Below are positions 11,935 through 23,300 of a DNA stretch of 43,677 nt, one piece after another. The notes beneath the pieces were generated by a model that saw only the letters and a list, made by a program, of their open reading frames with translations, did not search any database and was not told the DNA's origin. Numbering within the stretch: position 1 is the stretch's first letter; the number at the start of each line of letters is the position of its first letter. A program made the translations under genes and the position numbers. The stretch is from Agaricus subrufescens (lineage: Eukaryota > Basidiomycota > Agaricomycetes > Agaricales > Agaricaceae): positions 1 through 43,677 of the forward strand of contig JAQOTE010000038.1 in the NCBI GenBank assembly GCA_029945375.1, read 5' to 3'.

Positions 11935-12178
11935 TGCCAGACTTGCAGCCCTCATCCGACATAGTCCTCCCTCCTGAGCTATGGTTTCATATTGCCTCTT
12001 TTCTTACTCTAGACGAAATGCAAAATTCAAAACTTTACTCCCTCAATTGATCACTTCTTACGTTCTATCTCCAATGGGCATATAATCATCTCACTTTCTC
12101 TTATACATGTGGGTCACTGTCATCTCAAGACAAGTCAACCTTATTGAAGTTGTGCAAGACTCTTGAGTATCTTTGGTA
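11935..12178 (+). pseudogene. truncated F-box protein relic
   Basis: The frame from ATG 11935 reads MPDLQPSSDIVLPPELW, then FHIASFLTLDEMQ and KLYSLN, before a TGA at about 12048. LPPELW-IASFL is the start of the F-box as found in the expanded mushroom F-box families, where it normally continues with SLNR-FFNLAMDERY. After the stop, weakly similar sequence persists (FYLQWAYNHLTFSYT) up to about 12178, where LTR-A approaches. It is a decayed N-terminal fragment; no downstream leucine-rich repeats were found. Confidence 0.6.
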
Positions 12179-12243
12179 AGTAGACAGTCCTATCCAAATT
12201 AAATTAAATAAAGCTTACAACATTCAAGCTCAATGGTCCCCGG

Positions 12244-12905
12244 TGTTACAGCTCCAGCTGTTTTATGTGTGAAAATATATGTTTACTGTGGCTAGGCATA
12301 CATATTAGGCTCGAGAATGAACAATCGGTCACCCCATTAGAAATAAGGTCAGTCAAGGGTGTGTGTGAAGACAGGTTGAACTAGGGATCAGTTGAGATTG
12401 CATCTGTGATTCCTAACAGGAAAACTGTACTGTTAGGGGAAATATAATCATGTTTGAGGACTTTAAAACAGAAGTCTTGAGACTGGGTCTAGGGAAACTT
12501 TATTGGGAAATCTCATCAAGACTGGGTATGGGATGGCTTGAGGACTTAGCAGAGCATGGTTCCTTTAGTGGACCTTATGCTAGACTGCATCCATAACTAC
12601 TACCTGCCTAATGGGGAAGGGCTAGGAAATAAGTGAATTGCACATGTCGAGACTGAATAAATCTGAAGCAGGACTGTTGGAATTTTCGGTTGAGACTCTG
12701 GATCAGGCAGCAATAGTGATAATCTTGAAGCAACTAAAGGCAAGATAGAAGCTTAGTCTAATTGAGGACATCTTATCGATGGATTAATTAGTGGGGGATG
12801 AGTCTCAAGGGTTTCTAGACTAGGGTCTAGGGTTGGAGACTTGTTAGCCAATGAGAAGCGGGAGATTAGACAAGTGTGATGTTTGGTCGAGGAGACTGAA
12901 TAGTC
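12244..12905 (+). repeat. LTR-A: decayed gypsy-family LTR (plus orientation)
   Basis: The sequence starts TGTTACAGCTCCAGCTG and aligns by eye, in inverted orientation, with LTR-B (35728 down to 35584, then 20864 down to about 20300). The shared part includes a GGCTAGG block, an ACCCCATTAG/CTAACGGGGT block and an ATGGGATGGCT block. LTR-A differs mostly by CG read as TG or CA (for example TTTTATGTGTGAAAA against TTTTACGCGTGAAAA in LTR-B). Its right edge is cut by the poly-A tail of the LINE at 12906. No internal element is attached on its left, so it is a solo or truncated copy. Confidence 0.8.
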
Positions 12906-12918
12906 TTTTTTTTTTTTG

Positions 12919-13272
12919 AAATCAAATGATTTATATACCGGTGCCTGATTGCAGTCCAGTCCTACTACATACATGCAATAGAATTATTTAAGGAGAAAGA
13001 GAGAAATCCCTAAACCCAAGACATTGTACCACCTTCCAGCTCAAACTATGCATCCTCCATGGCAGGGCTCCAGCAGGTCGCAAGGAAAATGGGGCCAGTT
13101 TCCTGCCCCAGACAAATAAGAGACACGCACATCAGAACTTAAACACCAGACCAGGCCTTCTTCCAGGCAGGGTCTCACCCCTTTGCCCGCACTCTAAGAC
13201 CACTAAGGGAATATCATCCCAGTGCCCCGAGGTTTCACCCCCCAACCCAGTGTGTCCCAAAAAGCCACTCTC
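12919..13272 (-). other. LINE 3' untranslated region
   Basis: Sequence between the ORF2 stop (13273) and the poly(A) tail. It shows no reading frame and continues directly from the LINE coding region. Confidence 0.7.
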
Positions 13273-13947
13273 TCATTCAGGTGAAAACCGCTCATGAATC
13301 TCTTCAGGCAGTTCCTCGAATGAAAATATCCAAGGGTTGTCATTGAGGTAAACTAGGACCTCCGTGAGGGTCATAAACCGCTCTTGACGTCTGGCCCATT
13401 TGAGCGCCATGCACTCGTTAAGCAGGTGATCATGGGTCTGGTTTGCACCAGACTGGCAATAGTGACAGTAGGCGGTGATAGAATCGCCCACATTAAAATG
13501 AATCCTGTACTTGGCAGTAGGCCCGTGGTTCAGGATGAGTCTCGTGGCCCTCGTGCACATGTGGGGCTCGTTGATCAAGATATTAGACAGCCAGCTCCCA
13601 CCACCAATGTAGGAGGGGGCCATCAGTCCTTTTTTGGGATTCACAGTGCTCTTGTGAAACACCATAAGCTGATTTCCGCGGAAATCTGGTGAGCGGAACA
13701 GTCTGTGCCACTCATCCATGCAGGCCTTCTGAACCCGGCAGTGTTCAGAGGCTAAAGTAGTCCAAGGTGTACCATTCTCACTGAAGCGGTAGTATGCTTG
13801 GTGGTTCTTGAGGTCCTTGGCAGAGACCCCCAGCAAACCCCATCCCAAGTGATTCCTGGCATGGACAAAGGTGACCCTGGCTTCCTCAAAAGTGGAAAGC
13901 CATGGCTGAAGCCATCAGGCAGCAAACAAAGATAGCTGCTGACCTGA
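13273..13947 (-). pseudogene. LINE ORF2 C-terminal part (end of RNase H and zinc-finger tail)
   Basis: The frame reads GQQLSLFAA, a TGA, then WLQPWLSTFEEARVTFVHARN. It continues as KNHQAYYRFSENGTPW and ends with a CHYC-x7-H-x4-C finger (CHYCQSGANQTHDHLLNEC), the usual Cys/His cluster at the end of LINE ORF2. The stop is at 13273. It is separated from the rest of ORF2 by the insertion at 13948-15301, whose other side ends in DPKPHS. The in-frame TGA shows it is no longer functional. Confidence 0.8.
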
Positions 13948-15301
13948 TGTAGAGGTAGTAAATGAAACGTTAAGGGTGTAGCTAGTTTATAAAACACACC
14001 ACACTTCACTAACTAGTACTCGTAAATGCAAGTTTGTGGGGAGATATTTGAGAGAAAAGGTTATTTCGAAGTTAAAAGGTTAATAAAGAAGGAATTCCAA
14101 ATCAGAGAATCCTCAAACTTGTTCTAGCTACAAACAGGTTGAAGGGCTACATGAACTTTGAACTCTAGCTACTGGGTTGTAGCCAAGCTAAGTCACACCA
14201 ATGATGTTTAATGAAGAGCTGCGATGATCTAACTTGCCAGTTATCCACTGACTCTGCAATTACAACTCAAGCTAGCACCGACTTACACCTCTGCTGGATA
14301 TAAGCATGTGATGATAGCCTAGCTAGTCTCTTAAACTATTGTATCACTGGTAACTTAGTGAATTCTCTGAGCGGGTAATGTCTCTGACGTGAACTGCTGA
14401 ACTAGTCTGAGTTTTTCTAGAAGCTCTCTCGCAAGCTAGTTGTTATTCACTTATTAGATTGCTACTTTACAAATCACGATCCTCAAAGCTAGACGCGGGC
14501 AGGAGATTGCTTGCCTTTCTTGACGCTAGCTAGAGGGTTTTTATATTCACATTATGCGTACAAATATTAACAAAGTAGTTCTACTATTACTAAGGGTATC
14601 ATATGGACTGGGCTGAGGGTACAGATAGATCCTATCTGCGCCAATAATCATGGTTGGAGCAGGTGCTGCCTGACATCGCTTTAACACCTTACCCCTTCCA
14701 TCTAACAATGGTAGCTGGTCTTCATTGTGCTACCCCTGGAATCCACATGGGTACATTGTCAGGTTTCAGAATGTCAAAGGCTGCTTGGCTGAACGTTCTA
14801 CCTGCTCAGATTCATTATCAATATGTGATGAGAATCCTAATTGGTGATATGTCTGGCTAGCTAGTGGGTCCACGATAATCTGATGGGATTTCACCTTGCT
14901 AGTTTGCGTGATAGCCGCTCCCTGTCCAAGCCAATGTCTTCTGCGGGTCAACTGCTTCGAATAGTATATCTCTGGATGAGTGATCTGTAGTTTAGCTAAG
15001 CATAAATCGATGTTTTGTCTAGGTAGCTAGAGCATCACAGTCGTATTTCAGCCTAACTAGTTGTCACCACCAGATCTAATGCCTCTACTTGGATCATTCC
15101 TGGTAGCTAGTGACTATATTTGCCTTACACGGTACAGTTTTCCCATATAAGAGTCAAGGCGGGTTTATTAGACTACAAGATATACTATTGAGGTGTCAAG
15201 AGATGGTTAGGTTCTGATCCTGCACCTTAGCTAGTGGGTGTTATACCCTTGTAAATACTAGCTAGCACATTTTCTATGCGTAAAATGGCACGGGTCATAT
15301 A
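13948..15301. mobile_element. 1.35-kb non-coding insertion in the LINE, rich in CTAG
   Basis: LINE ORF2 codons ending PHS (near 15310) and starting GQQ (near 13944) are adjacent in sense but 1.35 kb apart here, so this stretch was inserted. The left flank reads GACCTGA and the right flank ACCGAG, which may be a diverged target duplication. It has no coding frame. The tetramer CTAG, usually as AGCTAG or GCTAGC, recurs more than ten times (for example near 13981, 14320, 14526, 14858, 15107, 15230 and 15262). It may be a MITE, a Helitron-like element or a solo LTR. Clear terminal repeats were not found. Confidence 0.6.
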
Positions 15302-18300
15302 ACCGAGTGAGGTTTTGGATCCATCAGGACTCTCGCCATTGTAATGGCGCCTGTGAATATGACAATGTTGTGCACCCATGGAACCTTGAGGCCCAGGTCG
15401 ATGGCACATGTGAGACTATCCAACTCGGTGTCCTGCTGAGTAGAGTGTCCCAGTGGGAAGGAGAAGTCCTGTTTGAAGCCTTCGCCGCCCTCTCCCCAAT
15501 CCCATTGAGCCGAAGCAGCTGAAGCCACTTCCAACTCGCCCTTGGGGTCCACCAAAGCAGCAGTCCCCAGAATGACTGTTTGTGGGATCTCCTCATAAGA
15601 GTTCCTGAGGCGAGAGAGGTGCAAGATGTCAGCATCATCTTTGATCGCCCCTGAAGGTGGAGATTTGACGAACAAGATCTGATTGCCGAAATCATCCAAA
15701 ATGCAATATCCAGGTTGGGCCTCCACACAGTCAGCCTTGAAAGGTTCCTGGACAGTCGGAACAGCCTTGCCTAAGTCCCCAATAAAGGACTTGACTTTCT
15801 CCCATACCTTCAAAGGAAGGTGGGCATTATGGAACCAGTGAGCCAGTTCCTCCTGACCAGACCCTGTAAAGCATCTGATCAGGTGGTTTGGTGAAAGAGT
15901 CTGCACCCGAAAGATTGCTCTGGTGTGCAGCTTCTTAAGATGTAAATGAATGGGGATGAGTCCAGCAATGGCCTCAACCCCACCAGTGGGGGATGTTCAA
16001 AATGCCCCTGTGATCCAAAGAGCAGCTCTACGCTGCATCTTGTGAAAAGAATCCAAAAGGCCCTTAATACAGCCCTTGGGAGTGTACCACAAAAGGAACC
16101 CATATGTCACAACAGGCAGCACACAGGTCCTGTAAAGAAGTCTCTTGTCTGTGGGCTTCGACCCACGGACAGAGTTGCCAAGCATGCCCAAGGCCTTCAC
16201 AGATGTGAAGGCTTTAGTTGTGTAATACCTCATGTGCTCCCTGAAAGTGAGCTCGTGGTCAAAAAAGAAACCAAGGTACTTCCAGGTGGCCTTGGCCCGA
16301 AGAGGATTGTCATTCCCATAAGGGCCCACAGGAAGGGCCACCTCTGGAAGTATGAGGTTACACTTACGCGTAAAGTGAAACAGTTTGGTCTTTGAGTGCT
16401 CCATAGAGAGACCAAACAAACCGAGGGTCCAAAACATAACATCATATGCCCTGGCAAGGCGCGGAATGTTGCCAGATAACTCATGGGACTGGCATACCAA
16501 TGTGCCATCGTCCACATAAGAAAGCAGGTTGCACTCGAGGCGTTGTGAATACGCAAAGAATACCTGCATAATCTTTGCAAAATATAAAGCAGACAGGACC
16601 AGGGACAGGGCAGAGCCTTGTCCCACCCCCACATCCGCCTTGAAAAAGGGAGACTTGTTTCTGCCCCAGAGGTATGAGGTCTTCCAGTTAACAAGGTAAG
16701 ATGAGAAGGTCCCCACATTGGGAGGGAATCCTTGCTTTGCCAGGATCTGAATCAGAGCTTTGTGATTCAGAGAAGGAAAGAACTGTGCCATGTCAAATGC
16801 AATGACACTAGTCTGTAGACCCTTAGCCCACCCCACACAAATGAGGTTGGTAAGGTAATGGCCTGCGTCATCAGTGGACCTCTGCCTGATTCCACCGAAC
16901 TGGCCGTCATCAAAGATTCTGAATTTGACAGCATCAAATTGGAGCCTAGTTGAGAGCATCTTCTCTATAAGTTTACCAACAGTGTTCAGCAGCGCTATTG
17001 GCCTGAACAACCATGGAGTGTCATAAGATGCCTTATTCAGTTTTGGAATAATGACCAAGGAAGACATCTTAAAATAATCAGGCCAATGTCCCACCCTGAG
17101 GCAGGCATTGGCCAGGGGAACCAGAACCCCCAAACACTGAGGGACAATGGCTTTGAGGTGCCGCCACTTAACATGGTCGGGCCCCAGGGCAGAGCGGGAT
17201 GAGCACGCTCTCAGCATGTCCAGCATCTCGTGGTCAGAGAAGTCTTTCCACTCCCTCTCGTCGAGGCCAGGGGATGACTCAATAATGTCAAAGTCAACAG
17301 TGTTAGTAGCCGCACTGTTGTATACTTCGTGTAGTGCCTCCCACAACTGTGGTAATTCGACACAGGCTTCCCCATTATGCTTAATGGAGGTAAATGAAGG
17401 AAGCTTACGTGGGCCAGTCCATTCCATGAGGTCCCACATTCGCTTATTGGTCTGAGAGATCTCCTCGATCTTGTGATTGAAGAAAGCTTGTTTGGCAGCC
17501 CTGGTGGCTTGCCAGAAAGCGCACCAATTATCCTTGGACTTATCCAATGAAAAGAGCCTGGGTAGCCAACGTGATGAAACGGGTTTCCTCGTCTGACTTG
17601 TCGGGTATGGTTTGGATCTTGATGCAAACATTGAAGTCCATAAGTGGGACACTGACTGATATTGGGTGGTGATCCGATGGACCAGTGAGGTCGTGCATAA
17701 TGACAGGGGGGATCTGTCGCAAATCCTGGCTGCCAAAGACTAAGTCTATGACAGATCCGTTGAGCTGTCTATCATGCAGCCAGTGGGTGATTCCATGGTT
17801 ACTTGGCTGACACCAAGTGAGTCCCATGGATGACACCAAGTGAGTCCCATGGATGACATACAGTCCACTAAGGACTTGGCAATATTTGAGTGGGTCCCAC
17901 AATCGGGATCCCACTGGGAAGAATGTCAATTGAAGTCCCCAGTGGCTATATGGGTGGCTCCAAGTCGAAGGTCATCTATTCCCCTCAAGAAGAATAGAGT
18001 GGAGTTCTGAGAGTCGTTGTAGACATTCAGAATATTTACTGAACCTTCACTCTGAGATAGAGTGATGAGCTGCAGGTCAGGATGGTCCACCAAATCAGTG
18101 CAAAGGGTGGGCCGTAGCTTAGAGAGTCTCTTGTGGACGTAAGTCAACACTCGAGGCTCATGTTTGGGATTGGCAACATTAGCAATCATGAGCCAATCAG
18201 GATGTTTGGGTGAACCCCAAACCGGTTCGCCTTCCTTATCAGAGGACAAAACTGTGCAACAGAGGAGTTTCCTCAGAGGTTCCTGGACAAATAAAACGTC

Positions 18301-18444
18301 ATACTTGGGTCTCAACGTTTCAAGCATATATTCCAGATGTAAACTATTATGGTTCACATTCTGGGAAAGCAATCGCAGATCTCCTATCACACCCCTAGGT
18401 TGCCTAGGCATGAGAGAAGGAATTAGCGGTGGGAGGTAGGCCAC
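15302..18444 (-). pseudogene. LINE ORF2: endonuclease, reverse transcriptase and start of RNase H
   Basis: The endonuclease-exonuclease-phosphatase domain begins RLLSQNVNHN near 18380 and reaches the ATGDFN motif near 17935, where a TGA follows. A tandem 23-bp duplication (17811-17856) shifts the frame. The end of the domain is seen as GSVIDLVFGS and GPSDHHPISV. After another frameshift near 17560 comes a long RT frame (to 15997) with IIPKLNKASYD, FRPIALLNTVGKLIEK, AFDMAQFFPSLNH, GVGQGSALS and the catalytic YVDDG near 16515. An RNase H-like region ends IFTGAITMARVLMDPKPHS; the usual Asp of the FTD motif is Gly here. The gene cannot make a full ORF2 protein. Confidence 0.85.
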
Positions 18445-19620
18445 GTTTCAAAGAATGGACCTGTGAATAACGGTTCTGGATCCACTGCTCATCAAAGCGA
18501 TGGGCCCAGAATGGGCAACTTCTCGACGAAGCTGCATGTTCCCCTTTACAATTGGGGCACCATGGCTTGTGTGGGCAAGGCTGACCTGCAGGGGTAGCTG
18601 GTTGGGGCGGCACAAGTTTGGGCTTGGCCTGTCAACAGTAACTCATTTCATGATGGTGAGCCACAAAGTGAGTACCAGGACATCTGTCACATCTGGGAGC
18701 CCTGGCGCGACAGGAGATAGCGGGGTGACCCCATGCCCAACATCTGGTGCAGAGGGGCCTCCTGGGATTAGCCTTGGCGGACGACACCCTTAGTCACCCC
18801 CCAAGAAACATGATGGTTCTACCAGCTACTGCCTTGAGCCGGTGACCCATCTGGGAATCCCATAATTTGAAATAGCAAGTGGTGGTGTCGCCACTCGTGC
18901 CGTTCTTGACCAGACAAGCGTCTGATGCATGGACAAAATAAGGACGGAGAGGCAAAGCCTCCAATGCCCTGTGAATATCATCAGGAGTGACAGGGGATTT
19001 GTCACTCTTGAATCGAGGCACGTCGAGAATCTTGACATAAGACTTCAATGAGGGGGGAGAGCACGTGAATTTCACGCTCTCGTTGAAGAACCGGGACTCT
19101 AGACCTTTACAAACAAGATCTATGTCATTAAAATTAGGGATGTTGGTGCAGGTAATCTGCCAGCCACCATAAGCCCTAGAGATAGACTTGATGCGAAAGC
19201 GAGCTTTTGCACCAGAGAGATGTTGATTCAAGACCCAGACAATCTGGGTGTGATCAAAGACAGTAGAGCCCTCAGTGATGTTCAGTATAATGTGGTGCCG
19301 CAAGGGGCCACGGGTAGTGGAATTAAGGCCCGAAGGGGCCCTGTTTTTCCGGGAGTCGTTCCGAGCTCGATCATTTAAAGATACGATCTGCTCGGGAGAT
19401 AGATCTGGGAATGCTTGAGCCAGAGCGGCCAAGCTACTTGCCGGAGTGGAGGCTGGTTTAGGCAGGGGAGCCTTCACCGGAACCTTAGACGCAGCCTTGG
19501 CATAAGAGCCACGGGTGCAAGGATAAGTAGCGTAGGGGATTGGTGGTGGACCACCTTTCTTCACCTGATGCTGAAACCCAGGAGTGACGACCTTGCCACT
19601 AGCGGTGAAGAGACTAGATC
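18404..19620 (-). pseudogene. LINE ORF1, nucleic-acid-binding protein with zinc knuckles
   Basis: The N-terminal part (open from about 19620; an apparent GTG start at 19564 is not biological) has a Pro/Ala-rich stretch. A globular region follows (HHIILNITEGSTVFDHTQIVW; ARFRIKSISRAYGGW; VKILDVPRFKSDKSPVTPDDIHRAL). A TGA at about 18796 interrupts the frame. Past it come three Cys/His clusters: CTRCWAWGHPAISC, CDRCPGTHFVAHHHEMSYC and CPNCKGEHAASSRSC, with another TGA between the second and third. Zinc knuckles of this kind are typical of ORF1 in Tad1/I-type LINEs. It overlaps the start of ORF2 slightly. Confidence 0.8.
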
Positions 19621-19625
19621 GGTGT

Positions 19626-20864
19626 GAATGTGGAAAAATAAAATATAAAAATATAAATCGAATGCGAATGCAACCCTTTGAATTACACCAAGTCTCGAGT
19701 GCGGTTCGTGGGGAGAATAAATCAGAAAGAAAGTGAAAATAAGCATCTTGATTAAGTATTAAATGAAAATAGGAGTAGAATAGAAATGTGAAACAAGTCT
19801 CGACTGAATAGAAACCTCTTCCAGACCTATGCCGTTTCGATTAGAACCTTCGCGACGAGTGGCTACTGTCCTCAATAGAATGGGTTAGACACCTATCTAG
19901 GAGGGGTAGCGAATCCGCCCTAGTGATGCCTCAACAAACTCGGAGAGCCTTGACCTGCCTTCGCGCTTCGAGACAGACTGCAAGACAAGTCGAGCTAGCA
20001 CCGAATGCTATCGCGATCCTATTAGACCAGTGAAGATACTCTCTCGAACAGAACACAAGACCTTCCGAGTCGAGAAAGAACTTAAGAAATGCTTAGAACA
20101 CTGCGAAGTTCAACCAACTCGATTTCACTCGCACAGCGCTTGGGCAAAGATTCGATCCCGAACCTCGTCCTCGACTGGCGACTATATACGATACACAATA
20201 AAAAAAAACTGAGACAAAATAAACAAATATGAAACAGATAACCAAGTCCGTATCCAGCACTGAATGGGTATAGTCTCCTTGACTCATCTTTCTCCACCAA
20301 TCAACAGTCTCGACTATTCAGTCTCCTCGACCGAACATCGCACTTGCCTAATCTTCCACTCCTCATTGGCTAACGAGCTTCTAACCCTAGACCCTAGTCT
20401 AGAAACTCTCGAGGCACACCACCCACTGATTATCCCGTCGATAAGATGTCCTCGATTACACTACGCTTCTATCTCGCCTTTAGTTGCTTCGAGATTATCA
20501 CTATTACTGCCTGATCCAGAGTCTCGACCGACAATTCCAACAGTCTCGCTTCAGGTTAATTCAGTCTCGACATGTGTAAGACATCTACTTCCTAGCCCTT
20601 TCCTTATTAGGCAGGTAGTAGTTATAGCTTCGGTTTAGCATAAGGTCCGCTGAAGGAACCGCGTTTCGCTAAGTCCTCGAGCCATCCCATAGCCAACCTC
20701 GATGATAATTCCCAGCAAAGCCTCCCTAGATTCAGTCTCGAGACTTTCATTTTAAGTCCTCGAACACGATTATATTTCCCCTAGCAGTACGGTTTTCCTG
20801 CTAGGAACCGCGGATGCAATCTCGACTGATCCCTAGGTCTTCCTGTCTGACTCGTGGCTGCTCT
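19626..20864 (-). repeat. LTR-B, distal part (gypsy LTR, minus orientation)
   Basis: Continuation of the LTR that starts at 35728 on the minus strand and is interrupted by the KDZ transposon. From 20864 down to about 20300 it matches LTR-A in inverted orientation, with CpGs retained (many TCTCGA, GTCTCGAC). Below 20300 there is no second copy to compare, so the LTR end and any U5 or flanking DNA cannot be fixed; the range to 19626 is an upper estimate. No gene is recognised in it. Confidence 0.6.
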
Positions 20865-23218
20865 CGTTATCATAACTTATTGGCTATATCCAATTGAAGA
20901 ATTTTCATTATATCCAATGAACGACTGCAACTTACGGTTATGATATATCCAGTCTATGTTTTCATTATTCCGCTGTTTTTGAGATTGGAGGTTTCATAAT
21001 ATGCCAGTCCAATATATTATCAATACTATACTTATACACTGGCAATATCATTCTTGGTTTATACTACTATTGTTAAATCTGACTGGATGTTTCATTCTAG
21101 TCAGTTGGCAATCTCATTCTACTGGTTCTTGGTGGATATTGGCATTTTCATTACTATGTCTAGAGATTTTCATTTTGTTTTCATTATTATATCATGGACA
21201 TTTCATAACCAGGGATTGGTGTTTTCATATTTGGTAGTAAGTATTTTCATACCCAATTGTTTGTTTTCATTCTATATAATGGGTAGTTTCATTGCTGAAC
21301 TTTGGCATTTTCATTGTTGTGACTAAGAATTTTCATTAGAAACATTGGGCATTTTCATTATTATACCATGAAGATATTATTGCCAGGTATTGGCATTTTC
21401 ATACCTGCCTGTGTACATTCTCATTTCCACTTATTGGGGTTTTCATTGTATGCAATTGATAGTTTCAATCTTATACAATGGCAGTTTCAATGCTCCACTT
21501 TGGTATTTTTATTCTTGTCTGGGGTTTTCATTATATCCAATTGATAGTTTCAATCTTGTGCAATAGCAATTTCATTGCTGAATTTTGGCATTTTCATTAT
21601 TGTGACTTGGAGTTTTCATTAGAAAACTTTGGCATTTTCATTATTACCCCATGGAGGTATTATTGCTAGCTATTGGCATTTTCATACCTACCTGTGCACA
21701 TTCTCATTTCCACTTGTTGGGATTTTCATTGTATACAATTGATAGTTTCAACCTTATACAATGGCAATTTCATTGTTGTACTTTGGGATTTTTATTCTTA
21801 TGGTCTGGGGTTTTCATTATTGCACCATGGGTGTTTCATTCCCAACAATTGGTGTTTTCATATTTGACTTGTTGGAATTTTCATTGCATGCAATTGATAG
21901 TTTCAATCTTATTCAATGGCAGTTTCATTGCTGCACTTTGGCATTTTTATTCTTGTGGTCTGGGGTTTTCATTATTGCACTATGGATGTTTCATTCCCAA
22001 CAATTGGTGTTTTCATATTTACCTTGTTGGAATTTTCATTGCATGCAATTGATAGTTTCAATCTCATTCAATGGCAGTTTCATTGCTGCACTTTGGCATT
22101 TTTATTCTTGTGGTCTGGGGTTTTCATTATTGCACTATGGATGTTTCATTCCCAACAATTGGTGTTTTCATATTTACCTTGTTGGAATTTTCATTGCATG
22201 CAATTGATAGTTTCAATCTTATTCAATGGCAGTTTCATTGCTGCACTTTGGCATTTTTATTCTTGTGGTCTGGGGTTTTCATTATTGCACTATGGATGTT
22301 TCATTCCCAACAATTGGTGTTTTCATATTTACCTTGTTGGAATTTTCATTGCATGCAATTGATAGTTTCAATCCTATTCAAGGGCAGTTTCATTACTGCA
22401 CTTTGGCATTTTTATTCTTGTGGTCTGGGGTTTTCATTATTGCACTATGGGTGTTTCATTCCCAACAATTGGTGTTTTCATATTTACCTTGTTGGAATTT
22501 TCATTGCATGCAATTGATAGTTTCAATCCTATTCAAGGGCAGTTTCATTGCTGCACTTTGGCATTTTTATTCTTGTGGTCTGGGGTTTTCATTATTGCAC
22601 TATGGATGTTTCATTCCCAACAATTGGTGTTTTCATATTTACCTTGTTGGAATTTTCATTGCATGCAATTGATAGTTTCAATCCTATTCAAGGGCAGTTT
22701 CATTGCTGCACTTTGGCATTTTTATTCTTGTGGTCTGGGGTTTTCATTATTGCACTATGGATGTTTCATTCCCAACAATTGGTGTTTTCATATTTACCTT
22801 GTTGGAATTTTCATTGCATGCAATTGATAGTTTCAATCTTATTCAATGGCAGTTTCATTACTGCACTTTGGCATTTTTATTCTTGTGGTCTGGGGTTTTC
22901 ATTATTGCACTATGGGTGTTTCATTCCCAACAATTGGTGTTTTCATATTTACCTTGTTGGAATTTTCATTGCATGCAATTGATAGTTTCAATCCTATTCA
23001 AGGGCAGTTTCATTGCTGCACTTTGGCATTTTTATTCTTGTGGTCTGGGGTTTTCATTATTGCACTATGGATGTTTCATTCCCAACAATTGGTGTTTTCA
23101 TATTTACCTTGTTGGAATTTTCATTGCATGCAATTGATAGTTTCAATCTTATTCAATGGCAGTTTCATTGTTGCATCCTGAAGGTTTCATTATCATGCAT
23201 TGGCATTTTCATTAGAGC
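20865..23218 (+). repeat. left terminal inverted repeat array of the KDZ element
   Basis: About 2.35 kb built almost wholly from a degenerate 22-bp monomer, roughly GGnnTTTTCATTnnnnnCAATT. Outer monomers (20890-21760) are diverged and sometimes change length. The inner part is a precise 155-bp higher-order repeat. The complement is found at the right end. The 130-150 aa frames running through it are repeat artefacts. Confidence 0.92.
21763..23157 (+). repeat. 155-bp higher-order repeat, nine copies
   Basis: Nine head-to-tail units of exactly 155 bp (9 x 155 = 1395) start at each GGCAATTTC or GGCAGTTTC from 21763. Each unit is seven monomers of 22, 22, 22, 22, 23, 22 and 22 bp. The units differ at only a few positions (for example ATTCAATGG against ATTCAAGGG, GGATG against GGGTG), which implies recent homogenisation. 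Confidence 0.93.
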
Positions 23219-23300
23219 TACTTGCATCCATATCATCTATACTACTACTAATAGATGTTATGTTGAACATATCATAAGCTAGATAGATATTCCTCATCCT

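Larger units (their letters stand above)
12906..19625 (-). mobile_element. LINE (non-LTR retrotransposon), defective
   Basis: A minus-strand element whose 3' poly(A) tail is the T-run at about 12907-12918. Moving 5' it carries the ORF2 C-terminus (13273-13947), a foreign 1.35-kb insertion, RNase H, RT and endonuclease parts (15302-18444), and a zinc-knuckle ORF1 (18404-19620). Two ORFs, a CCHC ORF1, an APE-type endonuclease and an RNase H after the RT resemble the Tad1/I group of fungal LINEs; the clade is inferred from layout. The 5' edge is not sharp: ORF1 stays open into sequence joining LTR-B, so the boundary is somewhere between 19600 and 19800. Multiple stops and frameshifts make it inactive. 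Confidence 0.85.

Noticed and set aside
19564..19564. GTG start for LINE ORF1
   Set aside because: The frame is open further upstream (SGKVVTPGFQHQ). GTG would be an unusual start here, so the true start is missing or upstream.
12893..19808. GACTGAATAG on both sides of the LINE as its target duplication
   Set aside because: The words at 12893 and near 19799 match over ten bases, but GACTGAAT-like words recur through this LTR family and the sequence beyond does not fit a common target. The LINE 5' end stays unresolved.
21763..23157. Possible CRISPR array
   Set aside because: The genome is eukaryotic and the repeat has no unique spacers: all seven 22-bp monomers recur in every 155-bp unit.
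21651..23282. Many overlapping 111-148 aa plus-strand frames rich in F, H, W and C
   Set aside because: They are translations of the 155-bp repeat. Because 155 is not a multiple of three and the unit lacks stops in most frames, similar frames appear at each unit. The same occurs on the minus strand of the right array. No gene is indicated.
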